From: Natrinema soli
GTDB taxonomy: Archaea; Halobacteriota; Halobacteria; Halobacteriales; Natrialbaceae
Assembly: GCF_028618695.1 (NCBI RefSeq)
Contig: NZ_JAQIVI010000110.1
Coordinates: forward strand, 1 to 15,802
DNA length: 15,802 nucleotides
Direction of reading: 5' to 3'
Shown: positions 7,142 to 13,451 of the stretch, in pieces
Numbering within the stretch: the first letter of the stretch is position 1
Layout: each line of letters opens with the position of its first letter
The notes under the pieces: generated by a model
The model's input: only the letters and a program-made list of their open reading frames with translations
Database searches by the model: none
What the model was told of the DNA's origin: nothing
Made by a program: the position numbers and the translations under genes

Positions 7142-7148
7142 GAATAAC
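7142..7148 (+). promoter_or_regulatory. Weak box A for the MetB-like gene
   Basis: GAATAAC is centred about 27 bases before the ATG at 7173, consistent with leaderless transcription. The rest of the 242-base divergent spacer holds nothing else that I recognise. Confidence 0.4.
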
Positions 7149-7172
7149 CACGTTCGATCACGTCGTGTCGGT

Positions 7173-8363
7173 ATGGACGACGATACAAACGGCCAGAGCG
7201 ACGGCGAGCAGTTTCGGATCGAAACCAGATCGATCCACGCCGGTCAGAAAGCCGACCCGGAAACCGGCGCGCTGATGACGCCGATCCACGCCAACTCGAC
7301 GTACGAGCAGGATGAACCCGGTGAGCATCGCGGCTACGAGTACTCCCGTACCGGGAACCCGACCCGAACCGACCTCGAGGCGAACCTCGCGAGCCTCGAG
7401 GGGGCCGACTACGGCCGCGCCTTCGCCAGCGGGATGGCCTCGATCAACACCGTCCTGAACCTGCTCGAGGCCGGCGACCACGTCGTCACCGGCACCGACG
7501 TCTACGGCGGCACGCACCGCATCTTCACGCAGGTGTACGAGGAGTACGATATCGAGTTCTCGTTCGTCGACATGACCGACCTCGACGAGATCGAGGCGTC
7601 GTTCCGGGACGACACGGAACTGCTGTGGCTCGAGACGCCGACGAATCCGCTCATGTCGATCGTCGACATCGAGGGGGCGGCCGAGATCGCCCACGCTCAC
7701 GACGCGCTCTGTGCGGTCGACAACACGTTCGCGACGCCGTACCTCCAGCGGCCGCTCGCTCTCGGTGCGGATATCGTCTCGCACTCGCTCACGAAGTATC
7801 TCGGCGGTCACTCGGACGTCGTCGGCGGCGCGCTGCTGACCGACGACGAGGAACTGGACGAGCGATTGGGCTTCTACCAGAACTCGGTCGGCGCGACGCC
7901 GGGACCCTTCGACTCCTTCCTCGTCCTCCGGGGCACGAAGACGCTGCCCGTCCGCATGGATCGTCACTGCGAGAACGCCCGCGCGATCGCGACGTGGCTC
8001 GACGATCATCCGGCCGTCGACCGGGTTTACTACCCCGGCCTCGAGTCCCATCCCGGTCACGATATCGCCGCCGAGCAGATGGACGACTTCGGCGGCATGC
8101 TGAGCTTCGAACTCGACGCGAGCCTCGAGGAAGCGAGTGCAGTCGTCTCGAACACCGAGGTGTTCACGCTCGCGGAGAGCCTCGGCGGCGTCGAGAGCCT
8201 GATCGAGCAGCCCGCACCGATGACGCACGCCGCGATTCCCCGCGAGGAACGGCTCGCGGCCGGACTGTCGGACAGCCTGATCCGCGTCAGCGTCGGAATC
8301 GAACACGTCGACGATCTGATCGGCGACCTCGAGCACGCGTTCGAGACGGCGCTCTCGTCGTAG
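7173..8363 (+). CDS. Cystathionine gamma-synthase / gamma-lyase family PLP enzyme (MetB/MetC type)
   Basis: This 396-residue enzyme belongs to the Cys/Met metabolism PLP-dependent family. Motifs in order are IHAGQKADPETGA (21-33), YSRTGNPT (57-64) for phosphate and tetramer contacts, SGMAS (86-90), DNTFATPY (183-190) with the pyridine-binding Asp, and SHSLTKYLGGHSD (203-215) with Schiff-base Lys208. The C-terminus has SLGGVESLIEQP and IRVSVGIEH. Such enzymes either join O-acyl-homoserine and cysteine to cystathionine or cleave cystathionine or methionine; motifs alone do not separate these. A MetE-like gene lies in the same window but far away, so methionine biosynthesis is suggested, not shown. 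The ATG at 7173 follows a box-A-like GAATAAC by 27 bases. It converges on the terpene-synthase-like gene. Confidence 0.92.
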   Translation: MDDDTNGQSDGEQFRIETRSIHAGQKADPETGALMTPIHANSTYEQDEPGEHRGYEYSRTGNPTRTDLEANLASLEGADYGRAFASGMASINTVLNLLEAGDHVVTGTDVYGGTHRIFTQVYEEYDIEFSFVDMTDLDEIEASFRDDTELLWLETPTNPLMSIVDIEGAAEIAHAHDALCAVDNTFATPYLQRPLALGADIVSHSLTKYLGGHSDVVGGALLTDDEELDERLGFYQNSVGATPGPFDSFLVLRGTKTLPVRMDRHCENARAIATWLDDHPAVDRVYYPGLESHPGHDIAAEQMDDFGGMLSFELDASLEEASAVVSNTEVFTLAESLGGVESLIEQPAPMTHAAIPREERLAAGLSDSLIRVSVGIEHVDDLIGDLEHAFETALSS

Positions 8364-8406
8364 CCCGGCGACTCGCAGTCGTCGGTCCCGGTCGTCACTC
8401 GCCGTT

Positions 8407-8452
8407 CCGTCCACCCCCTCCGCTCTCGACGCCCCGTCCGCCCCCTCCGCTC
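8407..8452. repeat. C-rich imperfect direct repeat, two 19-bp copies
   Basis: CCGTCCACCCCCTCCGCTC (8407-8425) recurs at 8434-8452 with one change (A to G). The copies start 27 bases apart. They fill the 87-base gap between two convergent genes, and the second copy runs into the stop codon of the terpene-synthase-like gene. It may help end the MetB-like transcript or be a slippage product. Confidence 0.6.
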
Positions 8453-9446
8453 ACTTTTCGCCCTCGCTCGCGACGTGGTAGCGCAGCACCGTCTCGAACC
8501 CCTCGAGGTACGCGCCGACATCGACGCTCTCGATCTCGGACTCGTAGCGACCAACCGTCTCGTACTCGGCTTCCCACCGGTCCAGAAAGTAGTCCTCGAC
8601 GCCGGCGTCGGTAATCGCTTCGACGACCGGATCGACCGTCCTGTCCGTCGGATTCCGCCGGACCGTCTGCACCTGTTCGGGCGAGACGATGTCGTTTTCC
8701 AGCGCGTGGACGACGACGCCGGAGCTACAGTCGCCCTCGGCGAGTTCGCGCTTCCACGTCGAGATCCAGTTGCCGATCCGGGCCATCCGCTGGGTCCGGT
8801 CGAGAACCTGCCGGAGGGACGAGAGTTCGCTCGAGTCGAACGACGGTGCGTTCGAGAGATCGATCCCGGCGAGGGGAAAGACCAGCATGTTGTGGGCGTC
8901 GTACGTCCACAGTTCGCGTTCCGAGACGAGACCGGGATACCGGTTCGCGAGGTACGAGTACTCGATCGCCTGAAGCGTCTGTTGCAGATCGAACTGCAAC
9001 AGTTCCGCGAACTCCCTCGAACGGGGGCCCGCATCGTACAGCGCCGAGAACTCGTCCCAGACGGCCGTCAGAAATCGAACGACGTCGCCGTCGACGTCGC
9101 GTCGCTCGGGATCCGACCGGCGGTGGTCGAACGGAATCGACGTCAGTTCGTCGAACGTTGCTCGATCACCGTGTCGTTCGGCGACGTCGTCCGCGACGGT
9201 GACGAATATCGACGCGGTCAGCTTCGCGTTGCGCACCTCGCGAGCGCGGGCATCGTCGAGACACGAGAGGCTGAACGTCGGAAAGAGGTGATAGAGCCAC
9301 TGCCAGAGAAACCGGTCTCTGTCCCCGATGACGTCGTCGTACACGTCGAGAAGCGGTCGTACCGACTCGGGAAGGTCCTGTTCGCGAACGGTCGTGAGGG
9401 TCTCGTCGTCGATATCAACGGCGAAGCGTTGATCCGTATCTCCCAT
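8451..9446 (-). CDS. Class I terpene-synthase-like protein
   Basis: This 331-residue, largely helical protein is not a standard haloarchaeal housekeeping enzyme. It has DDVAE (86-90), matching the DDxx(D/E) aspartate-rich motif. It also has NWISTWKRE (226-234), which keeps N, T and E of the NSE motif (N/D)Dxx(S/T)xxxE and is followed by GD as in bacterial terpene synthases. An RY pair (322-323) near the C-terminus and Arg177, 49 residues before the NSE Asn, fit the RY dimer and diphosphate sensor. Length and motif spacing match bacterial sesquiterpene synthases. Inferred role: metal-dependent ionisation and cyclisation of a prenyl diphosphate. The second NSE residue is Trp instead of Asp, and no prenyltransferase or P450 is adjacent. 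The ATG at 9444-9446 has a box A 28 bases upstream; a TTG one codon earlier is less likely. A non-catalytic relative is possible. Confidence 0.62.
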   Translation of the reverse strand: MGDTDQRFAVDIDDETLTTVREQDLPESVRPLLDVYDDVIGDRDRFLWQWLYHLFPTFSLSCLDDARAREVRNAKLTASIFVTVADDVAERHGDRATFDELTSIPFDHRRSDPERRDVDGDVVRFLTAVWDEFSALYDAGPRSREFAELLQFDLQQTLQAIEYSYLANRYPGLVSERELWTYDAHNMLVFPLAGIDLSNAPSFDSSELSSLRQVLDRTQRMARIGNWISTWKRELAEGDCSSGVVVHALENDIVSPEQVQTVRRNPTDRTVDPVVEAITDAGVEDYFLDRWEAEYETVGRYESEIESVDVGAYLEGFETVLRYHVASEGEK

Positions 9447-9469
9447 CAATCATATTTCTAACCATCTCC

Positions 9470-9478
9470 TAATAAAAT
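9470..9478 (-). promoter_or_regulatory. Box A for the terpene-synthase-like gene
   Basis: The minus strand reads ATTTTATTA, centred about 28 bases before the ATG at 9446, so the message is probably leaderless. The same AT patch (TAATAAAAT on the plus strand) might also serve the divergent MBL gene. Confidence 0.6.
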
Positions 9479-9586
9479 CATTCATGGAAGGCAGTGAGTG
9501 ACGGCTGGGAAATCACACCGAGGTGACGACCGAGATCGGCGACCGAATCACCTACACCTATCGTGGTGGCACCGAATGTCCCTCGT

Positions 9587-10264
9587 ATGCAAGCGGACGC
9601 TGGCGTTCACGCGCTCCCGATCGTGGTCGAGTACGGAGGCAGGGAGATTACGGTCACTCCGGCGGTCGTCGAGACCGAACGCGGACTCGTGTTGTGCGAC
9701 GTTGGTCCCGACGGTGCCGTCGACGGTCTCAGGACCCACTTGCGATCGCTGGGCTACGAACTCGCGGACGTCTGGCTCGTCGTCCTCACCCACCACGACG
9801 GAGATCACGTCGGTGGACTGGCGGAACTCCTCGAGCACGTCGATGCGGTCGTCGCGACCCACCGCGACGAAGCGCCGTACGTGTCGGGCGAGCGCGACCC
9901 AATTAAGGGCGACGGCGACCGCTATCCGCCCGTCGAGGTCGATATCGAACTGGTCGACGGGGTCCGCATTCCGACGCTCGCGGGGCCGATGGAAATCGTC
10001 GCGACGCCCGGCCACGCGCCCGGACACGTCTCGCTGTACTTCCCGACGGGCAACTTGCTCGTGGCCGGCGACGCGCTCGTCGCGGACGGTGACGAACCGC
10101 TCGCCGGTCCGAAACCACACTTCACGCCGGATATGGATCGCGCGACCGAGTCCGTCGGGGCGCTGGCGGCCCTCGAGATCGACCACACGCTGTGTTATCA
10201 CGGCGGCTACGTCGATCAGGGAAGCGATCGGATTCGGGAAATTCACGAGCAGTTGCGAGCGTGA
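9587..10264 (+). CDS. MBL-fold metallo-hydrolase (glyoxalase II-like)
   Basis: This is a 225-residue single-domain metallo-beta-lactamase protein. It has the metal loop THHDGDHVGG (68-77), where the second His of the usual HxHxDH is Asp, a variant seen in other MBL branches. The other metal-site elements are TPGHAPGH (140-147), GDAL with D162, and H205 in CYHGGY. The early ETERGLVLCDVG (29-40) is the typical MBL strand pair. It probably hydrolyses a small ester or thioester; the substrate cannot be read from the sequence. I take the ATG at 9587 because the residues after it resemble family N-termini. GTG codons at 9563 and 9566 are in-frame alternatives. It is divergent from the terpene-synthase-like gene, with about 140 bases between the starts. 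Confidence 0.85.
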   Translation: MQADAGVHALPIVVEYGGREITVTPAVVETERGLVLCDVGPDGAVDGLRTHLRSLGYELADVWLVVLTHHDGDHVGGLAELLEHVDAVVATHRDEAPYVSGERDPIKGDGDRYPPVEVDIELVDGVRIPTLAGPMEIVATPGHAPGHVSLYFPTGNLLVAGDALVADGDEPLAGPKPHFTPDMDRATESVGALAALEIDHTLCYHGGYVDQGSDRIREIHEQLRA

Positions 10265-10455
10265 GCGCCGCGGCCCCGCTCCGTCTGCCATCGGCTGACA
10301 GCCGAAACCGGCGGTCGACAGCGACGGGGCGCCAGCGGGGACCGCAGTCTCAGTCTCACCGTGTCCGACCGACGCGGGTTCTCCGCTCCGATCGTTCCGT
10401 GTCCGCGTGAAACTGAAGCGGAATTCTCATCGGTATCGAACACGAATGACGGCTA

Positions 10456-10890
10456 ATGCGAATCGAACTCCGCGTCTGTCAGCACTGTCTCGACGGCGAT
10501 CACGGCAACGAGCGACGGACGGCCCTCCTCAACGACATGGTCGACTGCGCCGAACAGATCAAAACGCACAAGGAGGTCATCGACCTCGACGCGGTCCACA
10601 TCCGCAAAGTCAGGGACGACGAACAGGGGAAACCGGCGGCGCTACCGGTCGTCTCGGCGACGATTCAGAACGATCAGGTCGTCCTGAACGACACGCAACT
10701 CGTTGCGGAGGGCCAGGACGGAAACATGCTGGTCTACACCAATCCCGACGATGTCCTGACCGTGTTGGCGGGGAACTTAGACGAGATCAGCAAGGCCGTC
10801 ACCGAGGACGTGACCGTCGATCTCTCCTCGATCGGCGCGGAGATCGTCTCCCAGGCCAACCTCGGCGCGAACAGAGAAGAGCAGCAGTAA
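10456..10890 (+). CDS. Uncharacterised protein with an N-terminal CxxC motif
   Basis: I do not recognise this 144-residue soluble protein. It opens with VCQHC (C8, C11), then DGDHGNERR and a third Cys at 31 (MVDCAEQIKTHKEVIDLDAVHIRKVRDD). The two close Cys with nearby His could bind a metal or act in redox chemistry. The middle part (about 60-95) looks beta-rich (PVVSATIQNDQVVLNDTQLV), followed by an amphipathic stretch and a Gln/Glu tail. Its acidic composition and codon use match neighbouring genes, so the frame is probably real. The ATG at 10456 follows 191 bases after the MBL gene on the same strand. No clear box A is visible at leaderless spacing. No membrane segment or signal peptide is seen. 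Confidence 0.72.
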   Translation: MRIELRVCQHCLDGDHGNERRTALLNDMVDCAEQIKTHKEVIDLDAVHIRKVRDDEQGKPAALPVVSATIQNDQVVLNDTQLVAEGQDGNMLVYTNPDDVLTVLAGNLDEISKAVTEDVTVDLSSIGAEIVSQANLGANREEQQ

Positions 10891-11077
10891 CCGCGAGCAG
10901 GCACGTCTTCGAGGAGCCACGAGGGAAACGACTGTCTGAGGAACCAACGGATCACCGCCGACACGGGGACCAGTTTCTCTTACAGCCACTGAACGTCGTT
11001 CCTACTCGATCACTCGAGCGCCGAAACCGTAGAGACGCGTACGTGAGTCGCACACCAGCGGCTCGCGAGAAATAGCG

Positions 11078-11110
11078 AAACGGCCGAAAACCGATCGGCG
11101 AGGGCCGTTT
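11078..11110 (-). terminator. Hairpin at the aEF1-beta stop codon
   Basis: AAACGGCC (11078-11085) and GGCCGTTT (11103-11110) are exact 8-bp arms with a 17-base loop. The stem begins within the TAA stop and is followed on the minus strand by CGCTATTTC. It probably protects or defines the 3' end of the aEF1-beta message in a convergent gap. The remaining part of that gap shows nothing else clear. Confidence 0.5.
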
Positions 11111-11375
11111 ATATCCGACCGACGTTCTCGACGCCGACGCTTTCGACGCCGTCGACGTCGCTGAAGTTCTCCTCGACGGTTTCCGTCCCGCCCGCGCCGT
11201 CCGGGACGATTACGGTCGGGTAGAGGGCGACGAGACCGAACGCGACTTCCTCGCGCTCGACGCCGTTGATTTTCGCGCCCTCGGGCAGGGCGCTCTCGAG
11301 GCGCTCCTGGAGCGCGTCGAGATCGTTTTCGGGGCTGTCCGGCATGACCTTGATTTTGGCAGCGACTTTTCCCAT
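11109..11375 (-). CDS. ef1b: Translation elongation factor aEF1-beta (nucleotide exchange factor for EF1-alpha)
   Basis: The protein has 88 residues, the standard size of archaeal aEF1B, a ferredoxin-like domain that exchanges GDP on EF1-alpha. It starts [19 protein letters not shown] and contains [21 protein letters not shown] and the C-terminal [15 protein letters not shown], all hallmarks of the family. The ATG at 11373-11375 is 8 bases after the stop of the upstream small zinc protein, so the two are cotranscribed. An in-frame extension to 11480 only overlaps that gene in another frame and is rejected. Confidence 0.95.
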   Translation of the reverse strand: MGKVAAKIKVMPDSPENDLDALQERLESALPEGAKINGVEREEVAFGLVALYPTVIVPDGAGGTETVEENFSDVDGVESVGVENVGRI

Positions 11376-11383
11376 GGGAGATC

Positions 11384-11563
11384 TTACGGGCCGGTGAATC
11401 CGCAGTCGGGGCACTCGTAGAGGTTGCTCTGCTTGCGACACTTGGCACAGCGGTAGATCTGCTGGCCGCAGTCGGGACACTTGAACGCGGCCGCGTTCGT
11501 GCCTGCGATGTTGAGTCCGCAGGAGACACAGGAACGCGTCTCTCGGTCGTCGGTCGTACTCAT
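11384..11563 (-). CDS. 59-residue four-CxxC zinc protein (HVO_2753 family)
   Basis: Read on the minus strand, this short gene encodes a 59-residue protein with four CxxC knuckles: CVSC (12-15), CPDC (29-32), CAKC (39-42) and CPDC (51-54), ending GFTGP. It closely resembles the Haloferax volcanii zinc micro-protein HVO_2753, described as a two-zinc fold affecting biofilm formation and swarming. The eight Cys fit two zinc sites. It precedes aEF1-beta by 8 bases, so a link to translation is plausible, but its molecular target is not known. A box A (11585-11593) lies 26 bases before the ATG at 11561-11563, giving a leaderless message. It is easily missed because it is under 60 residues. Confidence 0.92.
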   Translation of the reverse strand: MSTTDDRETRSCVSCGLNIAGTNAAAFKCPDCGQQIYRCAKCRKQSNLYECPDCGFTGP

Positions 11564-11584
11564 ACCCCTCCCTTTCCGCCCGCC

Positions 11585-11593
11585 GTTTTTAAC
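11585..11593 (-). promoter_or_regulatory. Box A of the zinc protein-aEF1-beta operon
   Basis: The minus strand reads GTTAAAAAC, centred about 26 bases before the ATG at 11563, consistent with a leaderless bicistronic transcript. Confidence 0.6.
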
Positions 11594-11702
11594 GATTGTC
11601 TTTCTCGAGTCCGTCGTCGTCGATCCGAGCCGCCGTCGATTAGCGTATCGGTCCGGCGACGGTCTACCGATGGTCGGCGATCGAGGGGGCCCTCGTTGCG
11701 CA

Positions 11703-11725
11703 GCGTTTTCCGACTCTGAAAACGC
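11703..11725. repeat. Perfect 8-bp inverted repeat upstream of the nreA leader promoter
   Basis: GCGTTTTC (11703-11710) and GAAAACGC (11718-11725) are exact arms around a 7-base centre. With a two-base bulge the stem extends by three more pairs (11700-11702 with TGC at 11728-11730). It ends about 10 bases before the box-A-like TACTTATC, where a regulator or TFB would sit. Confidence 0.5.
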
Positions 11726-11734
11726 CCTGCGGGG

Positions 11735-11742
11735 TACTTATC
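11735..11742 (+). promoter_or_regulatory. Candidate box A for nreA or a small RNA
   Basis: TACTTATC is centred at about 11739. The predicted transcript start, 26 bases on, falls at about 11765, the first base of a 9-bp hairpin. No box A is evident close to the nreA ATG at 11889. Confidence 0.45.
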
Positions 11743-11764
11743 GATCCGGCACGGAGACGTGAGT

Positions 11765-11798
11765 GAGGTTCGGTGGCCCGACACGGATGCCGAACCTC
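11765..11798 (+). ncRNA. Candidate structured 5' leader of nreA or small RNA
   Basis: GAGGTTCGG (11765-11773) and CCGAACCTC (11790-11798) are exact 9-bp arms with a 16-base loop. A transcript from the nearby box-A-like site would begin with this stem and reach nreA after about 124 bases. It could be a 5' stabilising hairpin, a regulatory leader or an independent small RNA. The structure is seen; expression is inferred. Confidence 0.35.
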
Positions 11799-11888
11799 TG
11801 CCTCTGACATCTCTGCTGGTCCCACGCTGACAGCGATTGCGCTCCGGAAACTCAACATTCAACACCGTGCCGCACGTCTTTCGAGTGA

Positions 11889-13190
11889 ATGCGCCTCGAC
11901 GACTACATCGAGGATCTCGAGCCCGACGCGGAGGCCGAGCGCCGCCGCCTCGCCAGGGAGAAGTCCTACGCGATCACGGATCACCTCGAGGACTTCGAGC
12001 GGAAGTTCGACGACGCTCTGAGCGGCGACACTCTCGTCGGCTCGACCTCGCCCTCGATTTTCGTCGGGCGATCCAACTATCCCGACATTCCCGTCGGGTT
12101 GCTCTCGCCGGTCGGTGACGAGGACGCCGCCGAGGAGTACGTCACCGACGGCGACTGGTACCAGCAGGGGTACGCTATCGACGACGTGCTCCAGCGCCGG
12201 ACCGGGCTCCTGAACTCGAGCAAGCGCGCGAACGTCGACTCGCCGTCCATTGCGAGCCGAATGACGCCGAACGTGGACGACGTCTGGGACGGCTTCGTCG
12301 GCGTTCAGCGAGAGGTCGCAATCGCCGACCGGCCGGTCGCCCTCGAGATCGGACTGGACGCGAAACCGGACCTCGGACTCGACGCGGGGTCGGACGTGGC
12401 GACGCCGCGGGGCCCCCGCGCCAACGCTCGAAACGCGGAACTGCAGGAGAACCCCTACGTGCCCCGACCGGTCAAGAAGACGCTCGAGGACGACGACTGG
12501 CAGGCCGAGGGGGCGATGACCTACCTTTACCGACGCGGGTTCGACGTCTACGACATCAATTCGATCCTCTCGGCGGGCGCGCTCGGCCGGACGAAACAGC
12601 GCCGACTCGTCCCGACGCGATGGTCGATCACGGCCGTCGACGACACCGTCGGGAAGTACCTGCGCGGTCGGATCCGAAACGCGCCCAGCATCGACGAGGT
12701 GCAGGTCTGGGCCAACGAGTACGTCGGCAACCGCTACTGGATCGTCCTCGCGCCCGGCAACTGGGAGTTCGAACTCGTCGAGATGAAGGCTCCGGGGAGC
12801 ATCTGGAATCCCGATCCCGGCGACGACATCTGGCTCGCCAGCGCCAGCGAGGGCTACGACGGCCGCTCGAGCTACGTCGAGGAGACCGCGGGTGCCTATT
12901 ACGCCGCCCGGCTCGGCGTTCTCGAGTACCTCGAGTCGATCGGCCGGCAGGCGAAGTGTCTCGTCCTGCGGGAGGTGTCCGACGACTACTGGGCCCCGGT
13001 CGGCGTCTGGCAGGTCCGCGAGAGCGTCCGCAACGCCTTCGAAGGCCAGTACGGCGAGGCCGAGACCTTCCACGAGGCTGTTTCGGAGGTGGCCACCCGG
13101 TTGCCGGTTTCCTACGCGCGATTACGTCGCAAGTCCGAACTCGCGGCCGGGTTGCAGTCGAATCTGAGCGCTTTCTCGAGCGTGGACTGA
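11889..13190 (+). CDS. nreA: DNA repair protein NreA
   Basis: NreA is an archaeal DNA repair protein that works with the sliding clamp PCNA; in Haloferax its loss causes sensitivity to DNA damage. The 433-residue length fits. Conserved blocks include SPSIFVGRSNYPDIPVGLLSP (about 54-74), a WDGFVGVQRE segment, AEGAMTYLYRRGFDVYDIN in the middle, and NRYWIVLAPGNWEFELVEMKAPGSIW. The last 11 residues (423-433) contain Q-S-N-L-S-A-F, a QxxLxxF-type PIP motif for PCNA, with the second aromatic replaced by Ser. The N-terminal zinc finger of some archaeal Nre proteins is absent, as is common in haloarchaea. The ATG at 11889 starts MRLDDYIEDLEP, a strongly conserved beginning. The upstream region is long and structured. 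Confidence 0.92.
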   Translation: MRLDDYIEDLEPDAEAERRRLAREKSYAITDHLEDFERKFDDALSGDTLVGSTSPSIFVGRSNYPDIPVGLLSPVGDEDAAEEYVTDGDWYQQGYAIDDVLQRRTGLLNSSKRANVDSPSIASRMTPNVDDVWDGFVGVQREVAIADRPVALEIGLDAKPDLGLDAGSDVATPRGPRANARNAELQENPYVPRPVKKTLEDDDWQAEGAMTYLYRRGFDVYDINSILSAGALGRTKQRRLVPTRWSITAVDDTVGKYLRGRIRNAPSIDEVQVWANEYVGNRYWIVLAPGNWEFELVEMKAPGSIWNPDPGDDIWLASASEGYDGRSSYVEETAGAYYAARLGVLEYLESIGRQAKCLVLREVSDDYWAPVGVWQVRESVRNAFEGQYGEAETFHEAVSEVATRLPVSYARLRRKSELAAGLQSNLSAFSSVD

Positions 13191-13423
13191 TCCGCGAGCG
13201 CGCGTCTCCGTAGCCGAACCGGAAACCAGTGGCAACAGTCTCTTCCCCATCCGAAAGCCGGTGGCAAGCAGTACGTTTGACCCGGCCGTTCGAGAATCGC
13301 TACTCTCTCGGAGACCGTCTCGAGGTATCTCCGCTCGGACGGGCAGAGATCTGATTGGTTCTCGAACCGGAATATGACCACTGATATCGTAGGACATACA
13401 TAGTAGTAATAAAGCGTTCTTCT

Positions 13424-13444
13424 TTTATGCTCTAAGCGCATAAA
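13424..13444 (+). promoter_or_regulatory. Box A of nhaC overlapped by a 7-bp dyad
   Basis: TTTATGC (13424-13430) and GCATAAA (13438-13444) are exact inverted arms around TCTAAGC. The left arm coincides with the box A (TTTTATGC, centred 26 bases before the ATG at 13452) and the right arm ends 8 bases before the start codon. A dimeric regulator bound here would cover TBP and the transcript start. The repeat is seen; the regulator is inferred. Confidence 0.5.
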
Positions 13445-13451
13445 CCGGCCA

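Larger units (their letters stand above)
11564..11888. other. 325-bp divergent intergenic region with two hairpins
   Basis: No gene is convincing here. The region holds the box A of the zinc protein operon, a hairpin at 11703-11725, a box-A-like TACTTATC at 11735-11742 on the plus strand, and a second hairpin at 11765-11798. About 90 bases of unstructured-looking sequence follow up to the nreA start. Confidence 0.6.

Noticed and set aside
7158..8414. Long minus-strand open frame (418 codons) opposite the MetB-like gene
   Set aside because: It is antisense to a clear PLP enzyme and is Arg/Val-rich, as expected for a shadow of GC-rich codons.
9447..9449. TTG start for the terpene-synthase-like gene
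   Set aside because: An ATG follows directly at 9444-9446 and has the right spacing to box A.
11859..13073. Long minus-strand open frame (404 codons) opposite nreA
   Set aside because: The plus-strand NreA motifs and PIP tail are clear, and the opposite frame shows no recognisable family.
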